Assembly (NCBI GenBank): GCA_029858545.1
Contig: JAOUFA010000018.1
Span: forward strand, 1 to 20,064
Length of the DNA stretch: 20,064 bases
Reading direction: 5' to 3'
DNA from: Betaproteobacteria bacterium
Lineage (GTDB): Bacteria; Pseudomonadota; Gammaproteobacteria; Burkholderiales; SG8-39
In this document: positions 1 through 6,850 of the stretch, piece after piece
Numbering within the stretch: position 1 is the first letter of the stretch
Layout of the letters: the number at the start of each line of letters is the position of its first letter
Notes under the pieces: generated by a model
Told to the model about the DNA's origin: nothing
Seen by the model: only the letters and a program-made list of their open reading frames with translations
The model's database searches: none
Translations under genes and position numbers: made by a program

Positions 1-447
1 ATTCGCGCCGCCCGAATCGACGAGATAAATGCAGGGCAGGCGGTTCTGCGCCGCGATTTCCTGCGCGCGCAGGTGCTTTTTCACCGTGAGCGGAAAGTAG
101 GTGCCGCCCTTGACGGTGGCGTCGTTACAGACGATCACGCATTCGCGCCCCGACACCTTGCCGATGCCGCATAGGATTCCGGCGCTCGGTGCTTCGTCGT
201 TGTACAGGCCCAATGCCGCGAGCTGGCCGATCTCGAGAAACGGCGAGCCCGGGTCGAGGAGCTTCCTCACCCGCTCGCGCGGCAGGAGCTTGCCGCGCGC
301 GGCGTGTTTCGCGCGCGCGGTCTCATCGCCGCCGAGCAAAATCCTCGCCACCTTCTCGCGCAGGTCGGCGACCAGCCCCTGCATGCGCTCGGCATTGGCG
401 CGAAACTCCGCCGAGCGCGTATCGAGCCGGGTCTCGATCACCGGCAT
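1..447 (-). CDS. mccB: 3-methylcrotonyl-CoA carboxylase, beta (carboxyltransferase) subunit, 5' part
   Basis: The first 149 codons are present and the gene continues past the left edge. The product should be the biotin-dependent carboxyltransferase subunit that turns 3-methylcrotonyl-CoA into 3-methylglutaconyl-CoA in leucine/isovalerate catabolism. The translated N-terminus (MPVIETRLDTRSAEFRANAE) and the later blocks RGKLLPRERV, DPGSPFLEIGQLAA, NDATVKGGTYFPLTVKKHLR and CIYLVDSGGAN match the acyl-CoA carboxylase beta family, and the MCC subgroup in particular. The start ATG shares one base with the rhodanese stop codon (TGATG on the minus strand), with GGAG about 9 nt upstream, so translation is probably coupled. 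Propionyl-CoA carboxylase beta is the main alternative, but the N-terminus and the neighbouring isovaleryl-CoA dehydrogenase favour MccB (LiuB). Confidence 0.9.
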   Translation of the reverse strand, partial: MPVIETRLDTRSAEFRANAERMQGLVADLREKVARILLGGDETARAKHAARGKLLPRERVRKLLDPGSPFLEIGQLAALGLYNDEAPSAGILCGIGKVSGRECVIVCNDATVKGGTYFPLTVKKHLRAQEIAAQNRLPCIYLVDSGGAN

Positions 448-869
448 CAGCGCTGCTCCGGCTTGTCCCTGTGCGCGGGCTTTTCGCCCACCGGCCGGCC
501 CGCCTTCTTCCATTCGGAAAACCCGCCGCGCAGGTGCAGCACCTTCTCCATGCCCATCCCGCTGAGCGCCGCGGCGGAGAGGGTCGCGCGCCAGTCGACG
601 GCGCAATACAGGATGTAGGTCTTGCCCTCGACGAACACCGGCTTGTAGTACGGGCTCTCCGGATCGACCCAGAATTCGAGCATGCCGCGCGGCGCGTGGA
701 AGGCGCCCGGAATCATGCCCTCGCGCTCGAGTTCGCGCACGTCGCGGACGTCGACGAACACCGTATTCGCGTCGCCCAGGCGCGCCTGCGCGGCCTCGGC
801 ATCGATCCCCTCGCAGCGCGTCTCGGCCTCGGCGATCAGCGTCTTGACGGGCTTCTTCAGCAGCGCCAT
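447..869 (-). CDS. Single-domain rhodanese-like protein
   Basis: This 140-residue protein is one rhodanese domain preceded by about 30 residues. Visible landmarks are VFVDVRDVRELEREGMIPGAFH (about 37-58, the entry motif), ILYCAVDWRATLSAAAL (about 86-102, with the candidate catalytic Cys89) and LHLRGGFSEWKKAGRPV (about 111-127). Family members move sulfane sulfur through the loop cysteine. Here the loop reads CAVDWRA, not the common C-x-x-G-x-R type, so the sulfur acceptor or even the activity may differ. The gene begins 1 nt after the DsbA-like isomerase and overlaps mccB by one base, so it is embedded in the leucine operon. Its role there is unknown; protection of thiols or CoA chemistry is only a guess. 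Confidence 0.85.
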   Translation of the reverse strand: MALLKKPVKTLIAEAETRCEGIDAEAAQARLGDANTVFVDVRDVRELEREGMIPGAFHAPRGMLEFWVDPESPYYKPVFVEGKTYILYCAVDWRATLSAAALSGMGMEKVLHLRGGFSEWKKAGRPVGEKPAHRDKPEQR

Positions 870-870
870 C

Positions 871-1473
871 TCACCAGCCGCCGGTCGAGAGCCAGCGTTC
901 CATCTGCTCGAAGCGGTCGACGCCCCAGAAGGGTTCGCCGTCGATCATGATGTAGGGCGAGCCGAACACGCCGCGCGCGATTGCCGCATCGACCTCGGCC
1001 TTGGTCTTTTCCTTTACCGCCGGGTCGTTCAGCGCCGCACCGACCTCGTCGGCCTTGAAGCCCAGGCCCGCGGCGATCTCGATCACGGTCGCCGCGTCGG
1101 AGATGTTGCGGTCCTCGACGAAGTAGGCCTTGTAGAGCGCTTTGACGAGTTCGGCGCCCTTCTTCGCATCCTTGCCCATCGCCCAGTAGCAGGCGCGCGA
1201 GGGCGCGACCGAGGAGATCGGGAAGATCGTCGGGTATTTGAACGGAATGCCGAGAAAGGCCGCCGAGCGGGCGAAGTCGCGCTTGGCGTACTCGCCCTTC
1301 ATTGGCAATTCGGGCAGGGGCCTGCCGCCGGTGATCTTGAAGATCGCGCCGAGCAGGATCGGATGCCAGGCGACCGTGCGGCCGTGCTTGGCGGCGAGGG
1401 CCTCGACCTTCTGCGCGCCGAGGTAGCCGTAGGGGGAGGAGAAGTCGAAGTAGAAGTCGATGGGGGAGGGCAT
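871..1473 (-). CDS. 2-hydroxychromene-2-carboxylate isomerase / DsbA-family (kappa GST-like) protein
   Basis: The 200-residue product has a thioredoxin fold of the HCCA isomerase/GST-kappa type. The N-terminus IDFYFDFSSPYGYLGAQKVE places a Ser-Ser-Pro at 12-14, where DsbA carries CxxC. This fits a glutathione-dependent isomerase, not a disulfide oxidase. Other family blocks are WHPILLGAIFK (about 36-46), ARGVFGSPYIMIDGEPFWG near the C-terminus with the cis-Pro segment, and a final FEQMERWL helix. The ATG at 1473 is chosen because AGGAG lies at 1484-1480, 6 nt away. A longer open frame continues upstream but runs antiparallel to real coding sequence of another frame. The substrate in a leucine operon is not evident; homologues often accompany acyl-CoA catabolism genes. 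Confidence 0.88.
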   Translation of the reverse strand: MPSPIDFYFDFSSPYGYLGAQKVEALAAKHGRTVAWHPILLGAIFKITGGRPLPELPMKGEYAKRDFARSAAFLGIPFKYPTIFPISSVAPSRACYWAMGKDAKKGAELVKALYKAYFVEDRNISDAATVIEIAAGLGFKADEVGAALNDPAVKEKTKAEVDAAIARGVFGSPYIMIDGEPFWGVDRFEQMERWLSTGGW

Positions 1474-1562
1474 GATGGGCTCCTGGGGGTGGGTCGGTAG
1501 CTTAGCGGATTTGGGCCAGGGGGATTCCTGTTGGGGCGCGGCGTTGTGCGGGGCGGGGTGGT

Positions 1563-1613
1563 TCGCCCCATTTCGATCGGCTGCAAAAGGCGCAGCCGAT
1601 CGAAATGAGGCGA
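1563..1613 (+). repeat. 51-bp hairpin repeat, copy 1 (22-nt arms, 7-nt loop)
   Basis: The left arm at 1563-1584 and the right arm at 1592-1613 are reverse complements with a single mismatch (C1568 opposite A1608). The loop is AAAAGGC. Inner arm sequence: CATTTCGATCGGCTGC. It lies in the 167-bp gap between the acyl-CoA dehydrogenase and isomerase genes. There is no T-tract on either side, so it does not look like a canonical intrinsic terminator. Copies 2 and 3 are at 6851-6901 and 6693-6743. Confidence 0.9.
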
Positions 1614-1640
1614 TCTGAATTAAGAGTGAAATCGGCGTGC

Positions 1641-2777
1641 TTAGTTTCCCTCGGCGAGGGTTCGGGCGATCAGCATGCGCTGGATGTCGTTCGCGCCTTC
1701 GTAGATGCGGCAGACGCGCACGTCGCGCCAGATGCGCTCGACCGGGAAGTCGGCGGTGTAGCCGTAGCCGCCGTGCAGCTGCATGGCTTCGGAGGCCACT
1801 TTCTCGGCCATGTCGCTCGCGTAGAGCTTCGCCATCGAGGCTTCCTTGAGGCAGGGTCTTCCGGCATCGCGCAGGCTCGCCGCGTGCAGATAAAGCTGGC
1901 GCGCGGCTTCGATCGAAGTGGCCATGTCGGCGAGGTGAAAGGCGACCGCCTGGTGTTCGATGAGGCGCTTGCCCATGCTGGTTCGTTCCTTCGCGTAGGC
2001 GAGCGCGGCGTCGAGCGCGGCCTGCGCCATGCCGGTCGCCTGGGCGGCGATGTTGATCCGTCCCGATTCGAGGTTGGCGAGCGCGATGCGATAGCCGAGG
2101 CCTTCCTCGCCGAGGAGATTGGCGGCGGGCACCGCGCAGTCTTCGAGGGCGATCTGCGCGGTGTCGCTCGCGTGCTGGCCGGCCTTTTCCTCGAGGCGTG
2201 CGACGCGGTAGCCGGGCGTCGCGGTCGGCACGATGAAGGCGCTGATGCCTTTCTTGCCGGCGGACTTGTCGGTCACGGCGAAGACCACCGCGAGGTCGGC
2301 GGTCTGGCCCGAGGTGATGAACTGCTTCACGCCGTTGATCAGGTAGCGATCGCCGCGGCGCTCGGCGCGCGTGGTGATCGCGCCGGCGTCGGAGCCGACC
2401 TGCGGCTCGGTGAGCGCAAAGGCGCCGAGCATCGCGCCGCGCGCGAGCGGTTGCAGAAATTGCGTCTTCTGTGCGTCGTTGCCGTAGCCCGCGAGGATGC
2501 CGGCGACGAGGTTGTTCACCGCGATGATGGTGCCGGTCGCGCCCTCGCCCGCGGAGATTTCCTCGCAGGCGATCGCGAGGGCGCTGCCGTCCATGCCCGC
2601 GCCGCCCCATTGTTCGGGGACCGAGACGCCGAACAGGCCCATCGCGGCGAGCGCCTGCAGGTCCTCGCGCGGAAAGGCGCGGCTGCGGTCGCGCTCGGCG
2701 GCGCGCGGTGCGAGGCGCTCGCGCGCGAAGCGCCGCAGGCTGTCGCGCAGTTGTTCGTGTTCGGGCGAGAGAATCAC
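1641..2777 (-). CDS. Acyl-CoA dehydrogenase (short-chain type)
   Basis: The 378-residue protein is a full-length FAD-dependent acyl-CoA dehydrogenase that would oxidise an acyl-CoA to its 2,3-enoyl form and pass electrons to ETF. Visible blocks are ALTEPQVGSDAGAI (FAD/substrate loop, about 138-151), NGVKQFITSGQTAD, the C-terminal LHGGYGYTADFPVERIWRD and RIYEGANDIQRMLIAR. Glu360 in YEGAND is the usual catalytic base of the butyryl/short-chain class. This differs from the isovaleryl enzyme encoded upstream in the same operon. The start is a GTG at 2777, 16 nt after the thiolase stop; no strong ribosome binding site is seen. The substrate may be a branched or straight short acyl-CoA (2-methylbutyryl, isobutyryl or butyryl); the sequence does not decide. 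Confidence 0.93.
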   Translation of the reverse strand: MILSPEHEQLRDSLRRFARERLAPRAAERDRSRAFPREDLQALAAMGLFGVSVPEQWGGAGMDGSALAIACEEISAGEGATGTIIAVNNLVAGILAGYGNDAQKTQFLQPLARGAMLGAFALTEPQVGSDAGAITTRAERRGDRYLINGVKQFITSGQTADLAVVFAVTDKSAGKKGISAFIVPTATPGYRVARLEEKAGQHASDTAQIALEDCAVPAANLLGEEGLGYRIALANLESGRINIAAQATGMAQAALDAALAYAKERTSMGKRLIEHQAVAFHLADMATSIEAARQLYLHAASLRDAGRPCLKEASMAKLYASDMAEKVASEAMQLHGGYGYTADFPVERIWRDVRVCRIYEGANDIQRMLIARTLAEGN

Positions 2778-2793
2778 GCGCGCGCTGCGGGCG

Positions 2794-3993
2794 TCAGACG
2801 CGCTCGAGCGCCATCGCGGTCGCCTCGCCCCCGCCGATGCACAGGCTCGCGACGCCGCGCTGGAGGCCGTACTTCCTCAACGCGCCGATCAGGGTGACGA
2901 GGATGCGCGCGCCCGAAGCACCGATCGGATGACCGAGCGCGCAGGCGCCGCCGTGCACGTTCACCTTGTCGTGCGGCAGGCCGTGCTCCTGCATCGCCGC
3001 CATCGTCACCACCGCGAAGGCCTCGTTGATTTCGTACAGATCGACGTCCTTCGCCTGCCAGCCGCAACGCTCAAGCAGCTTTCGGATCGCGCCGACCGGC
3101 GCGGTGGTGAACCAGCCGGGTTCCTGGGCGTGGCTCGCGTGGCCGACGACCCGCGCGAGCGGCGCGAGGCCGAGCCTGTCGGCGGTCGAGCGGCGCATCA
3201 TCACCAGCGCGGCGGCGCCGTCGGAAATCGAAGACGAGTTCGCCGCGGTGACGCTGCCGTCCTTCCTGAACGCCGGCTTGAGCGTGGGGATCTTGTCCAG
3301 GTTGGCCTTGAACGGCTGTTCGTCGGTCTCGACGAACTTCTCCTCCTTGCCCGCCTTGATCGCGAGCGGCGTGGTCTCCCAGGCGAACCAGCCCTCCCGG
3401 TTCGCCTGCTGCGCGCGCTGAAGCGACGCAATCGCGAAGGCATCCTGCGCCGCGCGGGTGAAGCCGTACTTCACCGCGCAGTCCTCGGCGAAGCTGCCCA
3501 TCAGGCGGCCCCCGCCCTTCTCGTCCTTCGCGTAGGCATCCTCCAGCCCGTCGAAGAACATGTGATCGATCACCTGCTGGTGGCCCATGCGGTAGCCCGC
3601 GCGCGCCCTGGGCAGCAGGTAGGGGGCGTTGCTCATCGACTCCATGCCGCCCGCGACGATCACCTGCGCGCTCTCCGCGATGAGCAGATCGTGCGCGAGC
3701 ATCGCCGCCTTCATCCCCGAGCCGCACATCTTGTTCACCGTGGTGCAGCCCACGGCCAGCGGCAGCCCCGCGCCGAGCGCAGCCTGGCGCGCCGGCGCCT
3801 GGCCCTGCCCGGCGGCAAGCACGCAGCCGATGATCGCCTCCTGCACCGCCTCGGGGGCGAGCTTCGCGCGCTCGAGCGCGGCGCGGATCGCCGCGGCGCC
3901 GAGCTCGGCCGCGGTGAAAGTCTTCAGTTCCCCCTGCAAGCCGCCCATCGGCGTGCGCGCGGCGGAAACGATGACGATCGGGTCGGATGGCAT
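2794..3993 (-). CDS. Acetyl-CoA C-acyltransferase (thiolase, acetoacetyl-CoA thiolase type)
   Basis: This is a complete 399-residue thiolase. The catalytic set is intact: nucleophile Cys90 in VNKMCGSGMKA, NEAFA in the C-terminal half, His355 in GGACALGHPIGASGAR, and Cys385 in SLCIGGGEATAMALE. The length and the CxGGGEATAM ending fit the biosynthetic/acetoacetyl-CoA thiolase group. Its likely task is to cleave acetoacetyl-CoA, or another 3-ketoacyl-CoA, into acetyl-CoA at the end of leucine or short acyl-CoA breakdown. The ATG at 3993 is supported by AAGGAG at 4005-4000. It is 27 nt downstream of the thioesterase gene and 16 nt upstream of the dehydrogenase gene, in the same operon. Confidence 0.95.
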   Translation of the reverse strand: MPSDPIVIVSAARTPMGGLQGELKTFTAAELGAAAIRAALERAKLAPEAVQEAIIGCVLAAGQGQAPARQAALGAGLPLAVGCTTVNKMCGSGMKAAMLAHDLLIAESAQVIVAGGMESMSNAPYLLPRARAGYRMGHQQVIDHMFFDGLEDAYAKDEKGGGRLMGSFAEDCAVKYGFTRAAQDAFAIASLQRAQQANREGWFAWETTPLAIKAGKEEKFVETDEQPFKANLDKIPTLKPAFRKDGSVTAANSSSISDGAAALVMMRRSTADRLGLAPLARVVGHASHAQEPGWFTTAPVGAIRKLLERCGWQAKDVDLYEINEAFAVVTMAAMQEHGLPHDKVNVHGGACALGHPIGASGARILVTLIGALRKYGLQRGVASLCIGGGEATAMALERV

Positions 3994-4020
3994 GGGGTTC
4001 TCCTTCAGGCGTGACGTAAT

Positions 4021-4461
4021 CTATTGCCGGCGCGGCAGCTCGTAGTCGACGATCCGTTCGCGCGCGCGCCGGCGGACGTCCTCGGGCAGCGCGCAAGCCT
4101 TGCGCGTCTTCGCATCGGTGTGCACTCCGGTGAGCACGCACACCGCGGCGATCTCGCCGGTATGGTCGTTCTTCATCTCGTGCACGAACTTGAGCGCCTT
4201 GTCGCGCACTTCCAGCATCGCGGAGCGTACGACGATCACGTCGCCCGCGTGCAGTTCCCTGCGGTAGGTGATGTCCTGCTGCACCGCGGCCATGCCGCGA
4301 TGATGCTCGCGCAGGAAGGACGGCGTCACGCCGAGCATCGAGAACAGGTTCCAGGTGCCCTCGTCGAACTTGCCCACGTACCACATCACGTTCATGTGTC
4401 CCATGTGGTCGCATTGCCAGGGATAGACCGCGCCGCGGCAGGTTTCGATGAGTTGCGTCAT
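4021..4461 (-). CDS. Acyl-CoA thioesterase, 4HBT hotdog family
   Basis: The 146-residue protein has a single hotdog domain. The N-terminal signature YPWQCDHMGHMNVMWYVGKF (13-32) contains the D-x-x-G-H-x-N-x-x-x-Y pattern of the 4-hydroxybenzoyl-CoA thioesterase/YbgC group, with Asp18 as the probable catalytic residue. The stretch TYRRELHAGDVIVVRSAMLEV is the following core strand pair. It would hydrolyse a short or branched acyl-CoA, releasing CoA. The gene sits 15 nt after isovaleryl-CoA dehydrogenase and 27 nt before the thiolase. It is the second thioesterase in this operon, from a different hotdog subfamily than the PaaI-like one. The exact substrate is not known. Confidence 0.88.
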   Translation of the reverse strand: MTQLIETCRGAVYPWQCDHMGHMNVMWYVGKFDEGTWNLFSMLGVTPSFLREHHRGMAAVQQDITYRRELHAGDVIVVRSAMLEVRDKALKFVHEMKNDHTGEIAAVCVLTGVHTDAKTRKACALPEDVRRRARERIVDYELPRRQ

Positions 4462-4476
4462 GTCGGATCGATCCGG

Positions 4477-5652
4477 TCAGGCAGTTTCCGAGAAAAGCTC
4501 GCGGCCGATCAGCCAGCGGCGGATCTCAGAGGTTCCGGCACCGATTTCATACAACTTCGCGTCGCGCCACAAGCGTCCGGTCGGGGTTTCGTTGATGTAA
4601 CCCATGCCGCCCAGCGCCTGGATCGCCTCGCCCGCCATCCAGGTCGCCTTCTCGGCGGCGTAGAGGATCGCCCCGGCGGCGTCCTTCCTTGTGGTTTCGC
4701 CGCGATCGAGCGCCTGGCCGACCGCGTAGACGTAGGCACGGCAGGCCGAGTAGGTCGCGTACATGTCGGCGAGCTTGCCCTGCATCAGCTGGAATTCGCC
4801 GATCGCCTGGCCGAATTGTTTGCGCTCGTGCACATAGGGAATGACGACATCGAGGCAGGCGCCCATGATGCCCAGGGGCCCGCCCGCGAGCACCGCGCGC
4901 TCGTAGTCGAGCCCGCTCATCAGCACCTTCACGCCCGCGCCCTCGGCGCCGAGCAGGTTGTCGGCGGGGATCTCGCAATCGCGAAACACCAGCTCGCAGG
5001 TGTTCGAGCCGCGCATGCCCAGCTTGTCGAGCTTCTGCGCGGTGGTGAAACCCTTCATGCCCTTTTCGACGATGAAGGCGGTGATGCCGCGGGGTCCGGC
5101 GTTCGCATCGGTCTTCGCGTACACCACCAGCACGTCGGCGTCCGGACCGTTGGTGATCCACATCTTGTTGCCGTTGAGAACGTAGCGATCGCCGCGTCCG
5201 CTTGTTACCCGCTCGGCGCGCAGGCGCATGCCGACCACGTCCGAGCCCGCGCCGGGCTCCGACATCGCGAGCGCGCCCACCTGCTCGCCGGCAATGAGCT
5301 TCGGCAGGTACTTCCTGCGCTGTGCGTCGCTGCCGTTCCTGCGCAGCTGGTTCACGCACAGGTTCGAATGCGCGCCGTACGAAAGCCCCACCGAGGCCGA
5401 GGCGCGGCTGATCTCCTCCATCGCGACGATGTGCGCGAGGTAGCCCATGTTGCTGCCGCCGAATTCCTCCTCGACCGTGATGCCGAGCAGTCCCAGCGCG
5501 CCGAGCTTCACCCACAGATCCATCGGAAACTGGTTCGTGCGGTCGATCTCGGCCGCGCGCGGCGCGATCTCCTGCGCCGCGAAATCGCGCACCGCCTCGC
5601 GCAGCATGTCGATCGACTCGCCGTGCGCGAAACGCAGAAAGGGCATTTCCAT
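4477..5652 (-). CDS. ivd: Isovaleryl-CoA dehydrogenase
   Basis: The product (391 residues, also called LiuA) oxidises isovaleryl-CoA to 3-methylcrotonyl-CoA with FAD, feeding the carboxylase encoded downstream. The diagnostic feature is Glu251 in LMSGLDYERAVLAGGPLG, the catalytic base position specific to isovaleryl-CoA dehydrogenases. The C-terminal position, Glu in other dehydrogenases, here reads YEIGAGTSEIRR with Gly after Ile. Other blocks are ALAMSEPGAGSDVVGMRL, LNGNKMWITNGPDADVLVVYAKTD and GGMGYINETPTGRLWRDAK. The ATG at 5652 lies 9 nt after the stop of the PaaI thioesterase; codon 3 is also ATG and could serve. It is the second gene of the LiuR-type operon. Confidence 0.96.
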   Translation of the reverse strand: MEMPFLRFAHGESIDMLREAVRDFAAQEIAPRAAEIDRTNQFPMDLWVKLGALGLLGITVEEEFGGSNMGYLAHIVAMEEISRASASVGLSYGAHSNLCVNQLRRNGSDAQRRKYLPKLIAGEQVGALAMSEPGAGSDVVGMRLRAERVTSGRGDRYVLNGNKMWITNGPDADVLVVYAKTDANAGPRGITAFIVEKGMKGFTTAQKLDKLGMRGSNTCELVFRDCEIPADNLLGAEGAGVKVLMSGLDYERAVLAGGPLGIMGACLDVVIPYVHERKQFGQAIGEFQLMQGKLADMYATYSACRAYVYAVGQALDRGETTRKDAAGAILYAAEKATWMAGEAIQALGGMGYINETPTGRLWRDAKLYEIGAGTSEIRRWLIGRELFSETA

Positions 5653-5661
5653 GATCGGGGG

Positions 5662-6147
5662 CTATTCCGGGGTGTCGGGAGTGTCGGGCAACATCATCAG
5701 CGTCTGCTGCATCGCCGCGCAAAGGATACTCCTGCCTGCGGACTCGGCGTAGACCTCGCCGCGCGTGATCGACAGCGTGCGTCCGGGGCGGATCACCTCG
5801 CCGCGCGCGACGAGCCTGCCCAGTCCGGGCGCGAGGATGTTGATCTTGTATTCGACCGTGACGAGCGAGGCATCGGCCGGCATCAGCGTATACGCGGCAT
5901 AACCGCAGGCCGAGTCGGCGATCATGCCGATGATGCCGCCGTGCACGTATCCCTTTTGCTGGGTGAGCTCGTCGCGAAAGGGCAGTTCGATCTCGCAGCG
6001 GCCGGGCGCGACCGCGCTGAGCGTCGCGCCGATCAGCGCCATCGCCTTCTGACGGCCGAAGCTCGCGCGCACGCGCGCGGCAAACTCGGGGTCGGGCGGA
6101 TCGAAACGCGATGCCAGCGCAGGCTGCGTGGGAGCGGAAGCGGTCAT
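5662..6147 (-). CDS. PaaI-family hotdog thioesterase
   Basis: The 161-residue protein carries the PaaI hotdog signature GYVHGGIIGMIADSACGYAA (67-86): HGG at 69-71 and Asp78 as the likely catalytic acid. A strand block SLVTVEYKINILAPGLGRLVARGEVIRPG follows. Such enzymes hydrolyse acyl-CoA or aryl-CoA thioesters that accumulate in catabolic pathways. It is the first gene of the operon: the ATG at 6147 is about 29 nt downstream of the -10 element of the LiuR-type promoter, and its stop is 9 nt before isovaleryl-CoA dehydrogenase. A weak AAGAG is the only ribosome binding site candidate. The substrate cannot be read from the sequence. Confidence 0.88.
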   Translation of the reverse strand: MTASAPTQPALASRFDPPDPEFAARVRASFGRQKAMALIGATLSAVAPGRCEIELPFRDELTQQKGYVHGGIIGMIADSACGYAAYTLMPADASLVTVEYKINILAPGLGRLVARGEVIRPGRTLSITRGEVYAESAGRSILCAAMQQTLMMLPDTPDTPE

Positions 6148-6175
6148 CGAGGGGCTCTTCGACGAAGGGCGGGTT

Positions 6176-6204
6176 ACTCTAGTTGACGTTTACGTAAACG
6201 TCAA
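6176..6204 (-). promoter_or_regulatory. Leucine-operon promoter with LiuR-type palindromic operator
   Basis: At 6183-6204 a perfect 22-bp palindrome reads TTGACGTTTAC followed by its own reverse complement. On the minus strand its first six bases (TTGACG) make a -35 element; exactly 17 bp later TAGAGT (6181-6176) makes a -10. The operator therefore fills the -35 and spacer, as in MerR-family promoters. It lies 36 bp ahead of the first operon gene. A TTTACGTAAA-centred palindrome fits what I recall for LiuR sites; direct binding is inferred. Confidence 0.85.
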
Positions 6205-6288
6205 TTGGCGGCGCCGGCGCGCCGGCGACGATCGCGCCGCCATTCGTCTCCCTTCGTGGTGAGGCAGCGTACGCGCCGCATCCCGGCA

Positions 6289-6671
6289 TCACGACCGCTC
6301 CGCCACGACATAAGACCACCACGACGACCGCGCCGGAGCGAACCAGGCGTGCCAGAACCACGCCGACACATCCGGCCAGCTCGCGCCGCCCGCGCTGTCG
6401 TGGATCAGCTCGCACACCGTGAATCGCTCGTCGCCGCGCTGCGCGCGAAAGCAGCCGGTGCGGCCGGGAAAGTCGCCCGCGAAGTTCTCTTCGAGCGAAG
6501 AAAGCGGCAATGCGGTCAGTTCGCGGCCTGCGCGATCAGGCCGGCTTCGACGTAGAACAGGCTCGCGGCGCGCAGTGCATTGCAGACGATGGCGAGCAGA
6601 ATGCCGATCGCGCGCAACGCGTCACGGTCGATGTGTCGGCAGCGACCGATGAGTGCTTCCTGCTTTGGACT
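6289..6671 (-). pseudogene. Decayed fragments resembling an exosortase-locus gene
   Basis: Two open stretches on the minus strand look protein-derived but lie in different frames and have no proper start. The first (6671-6516, 51 codons between stops) ends in IGILLAIVCNALRAASLFYVEAG; its N-A-L-R motif in a hydrophobic helix is like the C-terminal conserved Arg region of exosortase/archaeosortase proteins. The second (6510-6289) contains FPGRTGCFRAQRGDERFTVC and, further on, GGASWPDVSAWFWHAWFAP and PWW-like aromatic residues, which I loosely associate with exosortase-linked proteins. The upstream part is missing where repeat copy 3 begins. No complete exosortase is present. The family link is from memory of motif shape only; an unrelated membrane protein remnant is possible. 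Confidence 0.4.
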
Positions 6672-6692
6672 TCAGGTCTCGAATTTCCCCGA

Positions 6693-6743
6693 TCTCCGCG
6701 GTTGGTTCGGTTGCGCTCTTTGCAACCGGGCCAAACGCGAAGA
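6693..6743 (-). repeat. 51-bp hairpin repeat, copy 3 (inverted, diverged)
   Basis: Read on the minus strand, this has the same 22-7-22 layout as copies 1 and 2. The loop is AAAGAGC instead of AAAAGGC, and the core CGGTTGC/GCAACCG matches copy 2 exactly. Three pairs are mismatched and one is a G-T pair, but several substitutions are matched on the other arm. The 3' flank (GGAGATCGGGGAA) and the 5' GTGTCT are also shared with copy 2, so homology extends beyond the hairpin. Confidence 0.75.
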
Positions 6744-6850
6744 CACTGGGGGCTTGTGAACGCTCTTGTTCACTTTCTTTAAGCGTTGGTTTACAGCTGG
6801 CGTCATCAAGACGGGCCGCGCGATAGCGAGCGATCGTTCGGCCCTCGGTG
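6744..6850. other. 107-bp spacer between the inverted hairpin copies
   Basis: No gene or RNA is recognised here. The two ends show weak inverted similarity (CACTGGGGGC at one side against CACCGAGGGC read inwards from the other), suggesting that copies 2 and 3 plus this spacer form one composite element of about 209 bp. The remaining stretch to 6949 beyond copy 2 holds only the shared repeat flank and then low-information sequence up to the liuR stop codon. Confidence 0.5.

Noticed and set aside
1563..1613. Hairpin copy 1 (and copy 2) as intrinsic terminators
   Set aside because: There is no run of T after the stem on either strand, and the stem and loop are more constant across copies than terminators require.
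871..2610. A 579-codon frame that seems to fuse an Arg-rich region to the isomerase
   Set aside because: The upstream part is another phase of the acyl-CoA dehydrogenase gene. The isomerase has its own ribosome binding site and ATG at 1473.
1605..4014. Long plus-strand frames (430 and 505 codons) opposite the dehydrogenase and thiolase
   Set aside because: Their composition is His/Arg/Ala-rich without motifs, while the opposite strand carries complete enzymes with intact active sites.
6193..6243. A 16-17 codon frame starting at 6243 after GGGAGACGA
   Set aside because: A good ribosome binding site, but the frame ends within the operator and encodes only Arg/Ala-rich residues; probably debris.
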